Assembly (NCBI GenBank): GCA_965116595.1
Contig: OZ220708.1
Span: 2,542,001-2,606,000, forward strand
DNA length: 64,000 nt
Direction: 5' to 3'
Source: G963663315 sp963668255
Lineage (GTDB): Bacteria; Pseudomonadota; Gammaproteobacteria; Arenicellales; Poriferihabitantaceae
Position numbers and translations under genes: made by a program. This document shows, piece by piece, positions 17,015 to 25,408 of this stretch (the first letter of the stretch is position 1; every line of letters starts with the position of its first letter). The notes below the pieces were generated by a model. The model was not told the origin of the DNA. It made no database searches and saw nothing but the letters and a program-made list of their open reading frames with translations.

Positions 17015-17592
17015 GATATTTTAAATAAAATAATGGCTGCAGCCAGAATCAGCACACTCCAGCCAATCCACTCGATCCATTTATCGATCACAGGGGCTAT
17101 TTTCCCGCCGCCCCACCAGATCAGTGAACTCACCAAAAAAAACTGGGATGCCCGCCCAACCAGAGAAGCCAGGATGAACGGCAGCAATGCAAGGCTTAAT
17201 ACTCCTGCTGCAATTGTAAATAACTTGTACGGTATCGGAGTGAGCCCCGCAAGCAAAACCAGCCAGAGTCCATACCGACCAAACCAGTCCTGTATTTTCA
17301 CAAAATCTTCGCCGAGACGATAGAACTCAAGAATCGGATATCCGATCTGATCGAACAGGAAAGAACCGATCAGATAACCGAATACGCCGCCTGCCACGGA
17401 AGTTATGGTGGTAATTGATGCCAGCCACCAGGCTCGCTCAGGTCTGGCCAGTACCATGGGCGCCAGCATCAATGAAGTCGGCACAGGAAAAAATGAAGAT
17501 TCCGCGAAACTCAACCCGCACAGGTATTTTTCGGCATGGGGGGACTTCGACCACTCCATTACCTTGTCGAACAGTGGGGCAAAAACCTTCAC
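17011..17592 (-). CDS. YqaA-type VTT-domain membrane protein
   Basis: The 193-residue membrane protein has four or five hydrophobic segments. It carries the SNARE-associated/VTT pattern: FAESSFFPVPTSLMLAPMV, GYLIGSFLF and AGLTPIPYKLFTIAAGV. It resembles the YqaA branch of the DedA superfamily, whose members are linked to lipid scrambling and membrane homeostasis, though the exact role of YqaA is not settled. The placement between pcm (4-base gap) and nlpD (ATGA overlap) matches many gammaproteobacteria. Confidence 0.88.
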   Translation of the reverse strand: MKVFAPLFDKVMEWSKSPHAEKYLCGLSFAESSFFPVPTSLMLAPMVLARPERAWWLASITTITSVAGGVFGYLIGSFLFDQIGYPILEFYRLGEDFVKIQDWFGRYGLWLVLLAGLTPIPYKLFTIAAGVLSLALLPFILASLVGRASQFFLVSSLIWWGGGKIAPVIDKWIEWIGWSVLILAAAIILFKIS

Positions 17593-17596
17593 CTCG

Positions 17597-18271
17597 TTAT
17601 TGCCTGCCTTCCAGCATCGGAACGAAACGAACTGCTTCTCTTAGTTGCTCATCAAAACCCGATTCGGTGCGGGTAATGATTCGAAGTCTCTGGCTATCGT
17701 CACTTCCCACCGGAATCACCAACTTGCCTCCTGTCGCCAGTTGATCGAGCAATTTTTCGGGAACGGTTTGGGGAGCGGCAGTAACAATGATTCCATCAAA
17801 AGGCTGGTTGCTTTCCCAACCAAGAAAACCATCGCCATTAAGATAACTTATATTACGATAACCGAGTTCGGGCAGTCGCTGTCTGGTTTCGGTTTGCAGG
17901 GAAGCGATTCGTTCAATGGTGAATACCCAGTTTACCAACTGCGATAAAATTGCAGTCTGATAGCCGCATCCGGTACCGATTTCCAGCACTTTTTTAATTG
18001 GCAACGGGCCTTCAACTATCAGTCCAGTCATCAATGCCACTATATATGGCTGGGAGATAGTCTGCTTGGCGCCGATCGGCAATGCAGTATCTTCATAGGC
18101 TCTGTGCGACAGCGCCTCATCGATGAAAAGGTGGCGAGGCGTACTCATCATGATCTCGAGCACTCGTTCGTTTTTAATTCCCTGGTTACGAATTCGATCG
18201 ATCAATCTTTTCCTTGTGCGCATCGAAGTCATCCCGATGCCTTCATGTTGTCTACTGTTCAGGGGCGCCAT
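17597..18271 (-). CDS. pcm: Protein-L-isoaspartate O-methyltransferase
   Basis: The 224-residue protein shows STPRHLFIDEALSHRAYEDTALPIGAKQTISQPYIVA, the SAM-binding VLEIGTGCGYQTAIL and IIVTAAPQTVP. It methylates isoaspartyl residues and starts repair of aged proteins. The start may be the first ATG (18271) or a later one at residue 14 or 17. In many relatives surE precedes it; here surE is absent, and pcm is the first gene of an eight-gene minus-strand unit ending at leuD. Confidence 0.95.
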   Translation of the reverse strand: MAPLNSRQHEGIGMTSMRTRKRLIDRIRNQGIKNERVLEIMMSTPRHLFIDEALSHRAYEDTALPIGAKQTISQPYIVALMTGLIVEGPLPIKKVLEIGTGCGYQTAILSQLVNWVFTIERIASLQTETRQRLPELGYRNISYLNGDGFLGWESNQPFDGIIVTAAPQTVPEKLLDQLATGGKLVIPVGSDDSQRLRIITRTESGFDEQLREAVRFVPMLEGRQ

Positions 18272-18494
18272 ATCCGGACTTGATATTTTCTTTATTCAGG
18301 TTTCGGGCAAAAACAGCGCCCTTCAGGGATCGTTGCAACGGTTCTTGAGTATATCGCATCGCAAGCCGTGTGCGGAGTAGATCGCCGTGCCAAAAATGCG
18401 TTATTATTGCAGACGCTGATGTGGAGAATGCATCGGACCGGATGGGGTAAGTCAACCCTGTTGCCATTGGATTTGATACACAGGAAATCTGGTT

Positions 18495-20360
18495 TTGATT
18501 GATTCGTTATTCACATGGTTTGAAAAATACAGGACTCCGTTTCCTGAGCATGTCCCACTCAAACCTCCGCGCACACTGTTCGGATTTCTCGGTCACTATG
18601 CGAAGCCGTTCTGGCAACTGATCCTGGTCGGTTCGATACTGTCTGCCATAGTGGCCCTGATCGAGGTTTATCTGTTTTCATTTGTCGGCAATCTGGTCGA
18701 TTGGCTGTCCGAATCGAATCGGGACACTTTCTGGGAAAGTCACAAATTTCAGATTATCACCATCAGTGTAATTATCCTGGTGGTATTGCCGACGTTGAAA
18801 CTGTTTTATGAAGTCATTATCCACCAGGGCATGCTGGGTAATTTTGCGATGCGGACAAGGTGGGAAACACATCGCTATCTGCTCAAACAGAGTGTCAGAT
18901 TTTTTCAGGATGATTTTGCGGGAAGAGTAGCCGCCAAAATGATGCAGACCTCTCTTGGGGTCAGGGATGTGATCATCAAGATCACCGAAGTCATGGTTTA
19001 TGTCTCAATCTATTTTGTGGGTGCGCTGATCCTGTTTGCAGCCAGTGATATACGATTGACCTTACCGATGGTTGCCTGGTTGGCAGGATATGTTCTGGTG
19101 TTGTGGCATTTCATACCGAAGCTGCGTCAGGCTTCGATGGATCAGGCAGAAGCGAGATCGATGGTAACGGGCCGCGTGGTTGACAGCTATACCAATATTA
19201 CTACGGTCAAAATGTTTGCACACGCCAATTATGAGGATGAGTATGCCAGGGAGGGCATGCAGCAATTCCTGGTTCCCGTGTATGAGCAGATGCGCCTGTC
19301 TGCCCGTCTTTCTGTGTATTTGACTCTGCTGAACTCCTTTCTGGTATTCAGTGTCGGTGCCAACTCGATCTGGCTCTGGTATGAAAATGCGGTCACTCCG
19401 GGCGCGATTGCCTTTGCCATCGGGCTGGTACTTCGCCTGCAGGGCATGTCGCAATGGATACTCTGGGAAATTTGGAGCTTGTTTGAGAACATCGGCGTAG
19501 TCCAGGATGGAATTGAAACCATTTCAAATGAAATTGATATTGTAGATAACACGGAGGCAAAAAAACTTGAGGTCTCCGAGGGTAATATCGAATATCGAAA
19601 CATTACATTCAACTACGGGAAAAGCGACGGTGAACGCGGGGTTATAGAAAATCTGTGTCTCGACATCAAGGGCGGAGAAAAGATTGGCGTGGTCGGGCGT
19701 TCAGGTTCAGGCAAATCGACCTTGGTCAGCGTTTTGCTTCGGTTCTATGAACTGCAAAAGGGCCAGATTGTCATTGATGGACAGGATATCAGCACTGTGA
19801 CGCAGGATAGCCTGCGGGCAAACATTGGCATGGTCACCCAGGACACCTCCCTGCTGCATCGTTCGGTATACGAAAACATTCGATACGGAAACGGCTATGC
19901 GACCATGGATAACGTGGTTGCCGCAGCCAAACAGGCCAAGGCTCACCAGTTTGTTCCGGATCTTGAAGATATGGAAGGCCGCAGAGGCTATCAGGCGCAT
20001 GTCGGTGAACGCGGCGTAAAACTCTCAGGTGGACAAAGACAAAGGATATCGATTGCCCGGGTAATTTTAAAAAATGCACCAATATTGATTTTGGATGAAG
20101 CGACCAGCGCCCTTGATTCCGAAGTCGAAGCGGCAATCCAGGAAAGCCTGTATCAACTGATGCAGGGCAAAACCGTGATCGCGATTGCCCACCGGCTATC
20201 CACTATTGCACAAATGGACCGTCTGATCGTCATGGATTCGGGAAAAATCACGGAGCAAGGCGACCATGATCAACTACTTGCAAATAAAGGCTTGTATTCG
20301 GAGCTTTGGGCCAGGCAATCCGGCGGCTTCCTGACTTTGAAATCAGATCATCGAATTTAA
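18495..20360 (+). CDS. MsbA-like ABC exporter, fused membrane and ATPase domains
   Basis: The 621-residue half-transporter has a TTG start at 18495, about 8 bases after AGGAAA. Six membrane helices fill roughly residues 35-330. The nucleotide-binding domain holds Walker A GRSGSGKST, the signature LSGGQRQRISIARV, Walker B ILILDEATSALD and an H-loop in IAIAHRLST. It should act as a homodimer. The family exports lipids, peptides or drugs, and no neighbour defines the substrate. Its 3' end overlaps the convergent HAD gene by 18 bases. Confidence 0.9.
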   Translation: MIDSLFTWFEKYRTPFPEHVPLKPPRTLFGFLGHYAKPFWQLILVGSILSAIVALIEVYLFSFVGNLVDWLSESNRDTFWESHKFQIITISVIILVVLPTLKLFYEVIIHQGMLGNFAMRTRWETHRYLLKQSVRFFQDDFAGRVAAKMMQTSLGVRDVIIKITEVMVYVSIYFVGALILFAASDIRLTLPMVAWLAGYVLVLWHFIPKLRQASMDQAEARSMVTGRVVDSYTNITTVKMFAHANYEDEYAREGMQQFLVPVYEQMRLSARLSVYLTLLNSFLVFSVGANSIWLWYENAVTPGAIAFAIGLVLRLQGMSQWILWEIWSLFENIGVVQDGIETISNEIDIVDNTEAKKLEVSEGNIEYRNITFNYGKSDGERGVIENLCLDIKGGEKIGVVGRSGSGKSTLVSVLLRFYELQKGQIVIDGQDISTVTQDSLRANIGMVTQDTSLLHRSVYENIRYGNGYATMDNVVAAAKQAKAHQFVPDLEDMEGRRGYQAHVGERGVKLSGGQRQRISIARVILKNAPILILDEATSALDSEVEAAIQESLYQLMQGKTVIAIAHRLSTIAQMDRLIVMDSGKITEQGDHDQLLANKGLYSELWARQSGGFLTLKSDHRI

Positions 20361-20933
20361 CTCCCTGAATTCGGTGATTTTATGATGAGTGAAATGCGGC
20401 CATTGAAACCTGCCGGACGAATCGAAATGCACAGTCTGGATACCGGCCTCGAATCCAGCCTGAATGTCATACAGAAAATCCCCGATGATCACGGTTTCCT
20501 CCTTGGGGGCATTCCAGTGGTCCAGCAATAAATGCACCCCGTCAGGCTTGGGTTTTGGAGCACAATCCTCGCGGCTGACCACGCTGTCATTATCGAAGAA
20601 AGGCGATAATCCTACTGCGGACAGAGTGGCATGAGCAATTTCCCTGCCGTTTCTTGTCAGTATTCCGAGCCTTTTCCCGGCATCGGCCAAGCGCGTTAAA
20701 ATATCTTTCACTCCAGGCTGCGGCTGCGCCTCACGGGCCAGGCGCATTTCGAGCACATGCAGTTCTTGAGTGATCCGGGCAGCGCGGGAGGCGGGCATTT
20801 TCTCGATCGCTTCAAGTATCGGCGAACTCGACTTGATGCCGAGTTGAGATCGGATATCTTCAAAATCATGGATCGGCATGGTCAAGGTTCCATCCATGTC
20901 AAAGATCCAGAAATTAAAATGTCTGAGCGGCAT
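20343..20933 (-). CDS. HAD-family phosphatase, phosphoglycolate-phosphatase-like
   Basis: The 196-residue protein carries motif I FDMDGTLT, motif II in GILTRNGREIA, motif III around APKPKPDGVH and motif IV IIGDFLYDIQAG. The small helical cap places it in subfamily I, close to phosphoglycolate phosphatases and beta-phosphoglucomutases. The substrate is unknown. It follows the iron alcohol dehydrogenase gene by 14 bases in what seems to be the tail of the lon transcript. Confidence 0.85.
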   Translation of the reverse strand: MPLRHFNFWIFDMDGTLTMPIHDFEDIRSQLGIKSSSPILEAIEKMPASRAARITQELHVLEMRLAREAQPQPGVKDILTRLADAGKRLGILTRNGREIAHATLSAVGLSPFFDNDSVVSREDCAPKPKPDGVHLLLDHWNAPKEETVIIGDFLYDIQAGFEAGIQTVHFDSSGRFQWPHFTHHKITEFRELNSMI

Positions 20934-20947
20934 TTAACGGAGATTGG

Positions 20948-22252
20948 CTACCAGTAACTCAATGCGGCGCTGTAAATACTTTTCATGTCAGACAGGTTTG
21001 CGATCCGGGGTGCGTTAAGTATAGCCCGCTTCTGACGAATTGACGAATCCGCAAGACAGTCGACGTCATCTGCTGAGAAACCGACTCCACCCAAACCATT
21101 GGGCATGCCGGTTGACCGCATCAATTCAATCAATCTGTTGGCAAGTGCTTCGCCGACCTCGTTTTCACCGGCATCGGTATGACTTGCACACAGCCACCTG
21201 GCGGCGTCCAGATGGCGTGCAGGAGCTGCATCGCCGAGGAACTGGAATATCGCAGGAGCGCTGACGACTACGCTGATGCCATGGGGAATAAACGGCGACG
21301 CTACGCTATAGCCCTCGGTAGTAATGTCGTTCATCAGATGGGTAACGCCATAAGACATTGCATGTGCCAAATGGGTGCCTGAATTGCCGAATGCCATTCC
21401 TGCCAGTGATGCACCCCACATCAAGGCATCCCGGGCTTCGCAATCGTCTTTATCTGCTACGCCTCGTTCGAGATACTGACCGACGATCTTGAGGGCGCTG
21501 CGTGCAGACATGTCACTCCAGGGATTTGCGCCCTGTAGCATGGTTCTTGCGCGGGGATCATCAATCCTGTCCCATTGAGTATAGGATCTGGCGGTATAGC
21601 ATTCCAGCGCATGACAGAGTAGATCAAATCCGGTTGACGCTACCGCATTGGTGGGCAGCGTATCACAAACTACCGGATCAACCAGCGCTTCTTCGGGAAG
21701 CAGATGGGGGCTTCCCATAACGAATTTCGTGTTCAGACTATTGATCCGGATGACCGCCACCGAAGTGCATTCAGAACCGGTTCCGGATGTCGTCGGGCAG
21801 GCCAGATGGGGAAGAAGTGCGCCAGGGACCGGTTTGCCGAAACCCACCGGGGGGCCAAAATAATCATTGAAGGATGCCGGGTAAAGCGCATAAACCATGG
21901 CTGCTTTGGCGGTATCTATTACGGAGCCGCCACCAACCGAAACCACTCCATCAAATTTCCCCTGTGACAGGAACCCGGACGCCCGCATAATCGTGTCATC
22001 GTCAGGTTCAATTCTGATATCGGAAAATATGTCACAGCTCAACCCCTGGGCCCTGATCGAATCACAAACCCTTGCAACGTATTCACCACCTTCAAGATGC
22101 GGGTCAGTAAATAATGCGATCTGTTTCATGTTCAGGCTTGCAGCGCGTGCACCTGCTTCAGCCAGGCAACCACGGCCAAAAGTATACTTGGGCATGGCAA
22201 CCGTGAAGCTGTTTGCCCCTCCCTCTACTGGCTCGAAATATTGACAACCCAT
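20948..22252 (-). CDS. Iron-containing alcohol dehydrogenase, hydroxyacid-oxoacid transhydrogenase-like
   Basis: The 434-residue product belongs to the group III Fe-ADH family: the NAD-binding VVSVGGGSVIDTAKAA, PTTSGTGSECTSVAV, FDLLCHALECYTA and the metal-site region GTHLAHAMSYGV with a later PHGISVV. The insertion containing GANPWSDMSARSALKIVGQYLERGV and the overall length resemble mitochondrial hydroxyacid-oxoacid transhydrogenase (ADHFE1), which couples 4-hydroxybutyrate oxidation to 2-oxoglutarate reduction. That activity is inferred from resemblance. It starts 14 bases after the lon stop. Confidence 0.85.
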   Translation of the reverse strand: MGCQYFEPVEGGANSFTVAMPKYTFGRGCLAEAGARAASLNMKQIALFTDPHLEGGEYVARVCDSIRAQGLSCDIFSDIRIEPDDDTIMRASGFLSQGKFDGVVSVGGGSVIDTAKAAMVYALYPASFNDYFGPPVGFGKPVPGALLPHLACPTTSGTGSECTSVAVIRINSLNTKFVMGSPHLLPEEALVDPVVCDTLPTNAVASTGFDLLCHALECYTARSYTQWDRIDDPRARTMLQGANPWSDMSARSALKIVGQYLERGVADKDDCEARDALMWGASLAGMAFGNSGTHLAHAMSYGVTHLMNDITTEGYSVASPFIPHGISVVVSAPAIFQFLGDAAPARHLDAARWLCASHTDAGENEVGEALANRLIELMRSTGMPNGLGGVGFSADDVDCLADSSIRQKRAILNAPRIANLSDMKSIYSAALSYW

Positions 22253-22266
22253 ATTGATTTTACCGT

Positions 22267-24633
22267 CTAAAACAAATGGTCCAGCACCTCATTATAGCGT
22301 GACACATAATTGACCCTGATGCCTTTAGTGATGTAATCCGGGACTTCTTCGAATTCGCGTCGATTGGCTTCGGGTATGACCAGATTATGTATTTTCATCC
22401 TTCTCGCGGCAATCACTTTTTCCCGGATACCCCCTACCGGCAATATCTGTCCGGTCAGTGATATTTCTCCGGTCATTGCAATGGACCTCCTGATCTCCTT
22501 GTCGCGGGCCAGGGAAATCAGCGCAGAAGCCATCGTAATTCCCGCGCTCGGTCCGTCCTTGGGAGTTGCGCCAGCGGGCACATGCAGGTGAATCATCGAA
22601 TGTTCGAAGAAGCTCCGACTCACACCCAGTTGTTCTGCATTGCCCATTACATAGCTATAGGCAATCTCAGCCGACTCTTTCATTACATTGCCGAGTTGCC
22701 CGGTGAGTTTAAAGCCGCGATTGAAGCTGTGGCTTCGAGAGGCTTCTATATCCAGGGTCGCACCACCCATGGCGGTCCAGGCCAGACCTGTAACTACGCC
22801 TTTTCCTGTAATACGGTCCTGATCGTCGAAGGTCGGCTTGCCCAGATATTCTTCCAGATTTCCGGTGGTGATATGAATCGGTTGACTTTCCTGTTTCAGG
22901 ATTTTCATTACTGCCTTTCTGGCAATCGTGCCCAGCATCTTCTCCAGTTTTCGGACCCCGGCTTCACGCGCATACCCATTAACGATCTTTCTGATTGCAG
23001 GCGTATCGATTCGAAGCTGGCCTCGCTTCTTCAACCCTGCCCTGGCAATTTGCCTGGGCAACAGGTGTTTTCGCGCTATAGCCACTTTTTCTGCAGCCAG
23101 ATAGCCCGCCAGTCGTATTTCTTCCATCCGGTCGAGTAGCGGCGCAGGAATGGTATCGCGTTGATTTGCAGTACAGATAAACAGCGCCTTGGACAAATCG
23201 ACGCCCACGTCCAGATAGTGATCCAGAAAATTCCTGTTCTGCTCCGGATCAAGCACCTCCAGCAAGGCGGACGCAGGGTCCCCCTGAAAGGACGCCCCTA
23301 CCTTGTCAACCTCGTCAAGCATGATCAGCGGATTTGCAGTCTTACATTCTCTCAGCGCCTGAATGAACTTTCCCGGCATGGCGCCGATATAGGTTCGCCG
23401 ATGGCCTTTGATTTCTGCTTCATCACGCATGCCTCCAAGGGAAAAACGAAAAAATTCCCTGCCAAGTGCGTTCGCCACTGATCTCCCCAGTGAAGTTTTA
23501 CCGACTCCCGGTGGACCGATCAGCAGTATAATCGACCCTGACACTTCCCCCCGCATTTTGCCTACCCCGATAAATTCCAGTACACGTTCCTTGACTTCGT
23601 CCAGGCCTTCGTGATCCCGATCAAGAACCACTGCGGCATGCTCAAGATCGAGAGAATCCTCGCTGAACCTGCCCCAGGGGATATGGGTTAACCATTCGAG
23701 ATAATTTCTGGTTACGGTGTATTCGGGGGAACCTCTTTCAAGGATCGCGATTTTGTCAAGTTCTTCGTCGATACGCGTCTGTGCGTGTTCAGGGACGACG
23801 CATTCTGTCAACCGGGCGCGGAAAGTATCGATTTCCGACTCACGGTCATCTTTTGAGATACCAAGCTCTTTCTGGATAAATTTTAATTGCTCGCGCAGGA
23901 ACATTTCTCTTTGGTGCTGGGTGATTTCTCCTTCAATATGTTCGCGAATATCAGTTTGAGCTCGTGCTATTTCTACTTCCTTGTGCAGCAATACCAGTGT
24001 TTTTTCCATTCTCGGCAACAATTCGATGGTCTCGAGAATTTCCTGGAGTTCCCCCGCATCTGCGGTGGTCAGGCTCGCTCCAAAATCGGCGAGACGCGAA
24101 GGTTCCCCGGTGCCAAAATAGTTCAGGAACATCTTGAGTTCTTCGCCGTACATCGGATTAAGAGGCAGCAACTCCTTGATGGTATTGACGATGGCAGTGA
24201 CATAGGCTTTGATCTCGACTGTTTCGAGAGGGCTCAATTCGGGAAAATAACTCGCCTGCACTGTGAATGGGCACTCCTTCGAGACCCATCGGACAATTTC
24301 AAAACGCTGCATACCTGCAAGCACAACATGAAACAGGTTTTCATGCCGCTCGATCTGATGGATCTTGCACACCGTTCCTACTGACTTGAAATCCTTTGAC
24401 TCGACATTTTCGGCCTTTACCCCGTCAGAATATACCAGGCCGACGGTGTGGTGCCCGGAATCATGGATGGCTTTGATGGTATCGCCCCATCTTTCGGCAT
24501 CAAACACTATGGGTAGTATCTGACCCGGGAAAAAAGGTTTTTTCTCAAGCGGCAGGATATGCAATACTTCGGGCAATACATCTTCTGGCCTGGCAATATC
24601 GGTGATGACTTCTGCTTCGATGTTTTCACTCAT
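22267..24633 (-). CDS. lon: ATP-dependent protease La (Lon)
   Basis: The 788-residue product starts at ATG 24633 (MSENIEAEV). The frame is open to 24750, but that part overlaps lolD and does not resemble Lon. The N-terminal substrate-binding domain (LHILPLEKKPFFPGQILPIVF) precedes an AAA+ module with Walker A GPPGVGKT and Walker B LIMLDEVDK. The C-terminal protease domain has the catalytic serine in PKDGPSAGITMA and a catalytic lysine in REKVIAARRM. It degrades misfolded and regulatory proteins in the cytoplasm. A sigma-32-like promoter lies just upstream. Confidence 0.98.
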   Translation of the reverse strand: MSENIEAEVITDIARPEDVLPEVLHILPLEKKPFFPGQILPIVFDAERWGDTIKAIHDSGHHTVGLVYSDGVKAENVESKDFKSVGTVCKIHQIERHENLFHVVLAGMQRFEIVRWVSKECPFTVQASYFPELSPLETVEIKAYVTAIVNTIKELLPLNPMYGEELKMFLNYFGTGEPSRLADFGASLTTADAGELQEILETIELLPRMEKTLVLLHKEVEIARAQTDIREHIEGEITQHQREMFLREQLKFIQKELGISKDDRESEIDTFRARLTECVVPEHAQTRIDEELDKIAILERGSPEYTVTRNYLEWLTHIPWGRFSEDSLDLEHAAVVLDRDHEGLDEVKERVLEFIGVGKMRGEVSGSIILLIGPPGVGKTSLGRSVANALGREFFRFSLGGMRDEAEIKGHRRTYIGAMPGKFIQALRECKTANPLIMLDEVDKVGASFQGDPASALLEVLDPEQNRNFLDHYLDVGVDLSKALFICTANQRDTIPAPLLDRMEEIRLAGYLAAEKVAIARKHLLPRQIARAGLKKRGQLRIDTPAIRKIVNGYAREAGVRKLEKMLGTIARKAVMKILKQESQPIHITTGNLEEYLGKPTFDDQDRITGKGVVTGLAWTAMGGATLDIEASRSHSFNRGFKLTGQLGNVMKESAEIAYSYVMGNAEQLGVSRSFFEHSMIHLHVPAGATPKDGPSAGITMASALISLARDKEIRRSIAMTGEISLTGQILPVGGIREKVIAARRMKIHNLVIPEANRREFEEVPDYITKGIRVNYVSRYNEVLDHLF

Positions 24634-24682
24634 TGTCTGATTTCGGAAACTGCAAAAATATCTACTTTTGTTCTGCAGGCAA

Positions 24683-24710
24683 ATATGGGGATACGATTCA
24701 ATTTCCCAAG
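24683..24710 (-). promoter_or_regulatory. Sigma-32 (heat-shock)-like promoter for lon
   Basis: On the minus strand CTTGGGA (24710-24704) is followed after exactly 13 bases by CCCCATAT (24690-24683). The known RpoH consensus is CTTGAAA, 13-17 bases, CCCCATNT. The element lies 50 bases before the lon start, and its -35 part overlaps the last codons of lolD. Heat-shock control of lon is established in E. coli, which makes this a credible site. Confidence 0.7.
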
Positions 24711-25408
24711 AGTTGCAATGACCGATCTTCGATTCGGATGATGTTGCCAATCTTTTGCGCCAGCGCCATGTCGTGGGTCGCTATCACCAGGCTGGTGCCG
24801 ATTTCCTGATTCATTTCCAACCACATCCGCTGAATCGATTCGGCGTTGTCTGAGTCAAGATTGCCTGTTGGTTCATCAGCCAGAATACATTTCGGCCGGG
24901 TAACCATGGCTCTTGCTATCGCTGTGCGTTGACGCTCACCGCCGGATAGTTCGGCCGGCTTGTGTTCAACACGATTGCCCAAGCCGACACGATCGAGGAT
25001 TTGCCGGGCTGCTTCGAATGCCTGGACATCATCGGACTTGCGAATCAGCAACGGCATTGCAACATTTTCCAATGCGGTAAATTCAGGCAGTAAATGATGA
25101 AACTGGTAAACAAATCCCAACGTCATGTTTCGTAATACCCCTCGCGCCTTGTGGGGCAAGGTACTGATATCCTGTCTGTCGATTCGTACACTACCGGTTG
25201 TTGGTGAAGCCAGTCCGCCCAGGATATGAAGCAATGTGCTTTTTCCGGAACCGGAGGCGCCGACGATTGCAATCTGCTCGCCCGATCTTACCTGAAAATC
25301 AATTTCCCTTAACACTTCCACAGTGAATGGGCCTTCATCAAAAGTTTTCGATACCTGCCGACACTCAATGACGATATTGTCCATGGTCGAATTATTTATC
25401 TCATTCAT
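24698..25408 (-). CDS. lolD: Lipoprotein-releasing ABC transporter ATPase LolD
   Basis: The product is 236 residues from ATG 25408, which overlaps the lolC stop by 8 bases; upstream extension lies inside lolC. Walker A is GASGSGKST, the signature LSGGERQRTAIARA and Walker B CILADEPTGNLD. The FVYQFHHLLPEFTALENVAMPLL segment is typical of LolD. With LolC/LolE it releases outer-membrane lipoproteins to LolA. Confidence 0.96.
   Translation of the reverse strand: MNEINNSTMDNIVIECRQVSKTFDEGPFTVEVLREIDFQVRSGEQIAIVGASGSGKSTLLHILGGLASPTTGSVRIDRQDISTLPHKARGVLRNMTLGFVYQFHHLLPEFTALENVAMPLLIRKSDDVQAFEAARQILDRVGLGNRVEHKPAELSGGERQRTAIARAMVTRPKCILADEPTGNLDSDNAESIQRMWLEMNQEIGTSLVIATHDMALAQKIGNIIRIEDRSLQLLGN

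Noticed and set aside
22582..23139. 185-codon plus-strand frame inside lon
   Set aside because: Antisense shadow of a well-defined Lon protease domain.
24634..24750. Longer lon start
   Set aside because: The extension overlaps lolD and the promoter-like element; Lon homologues start near MSENIEAEV.
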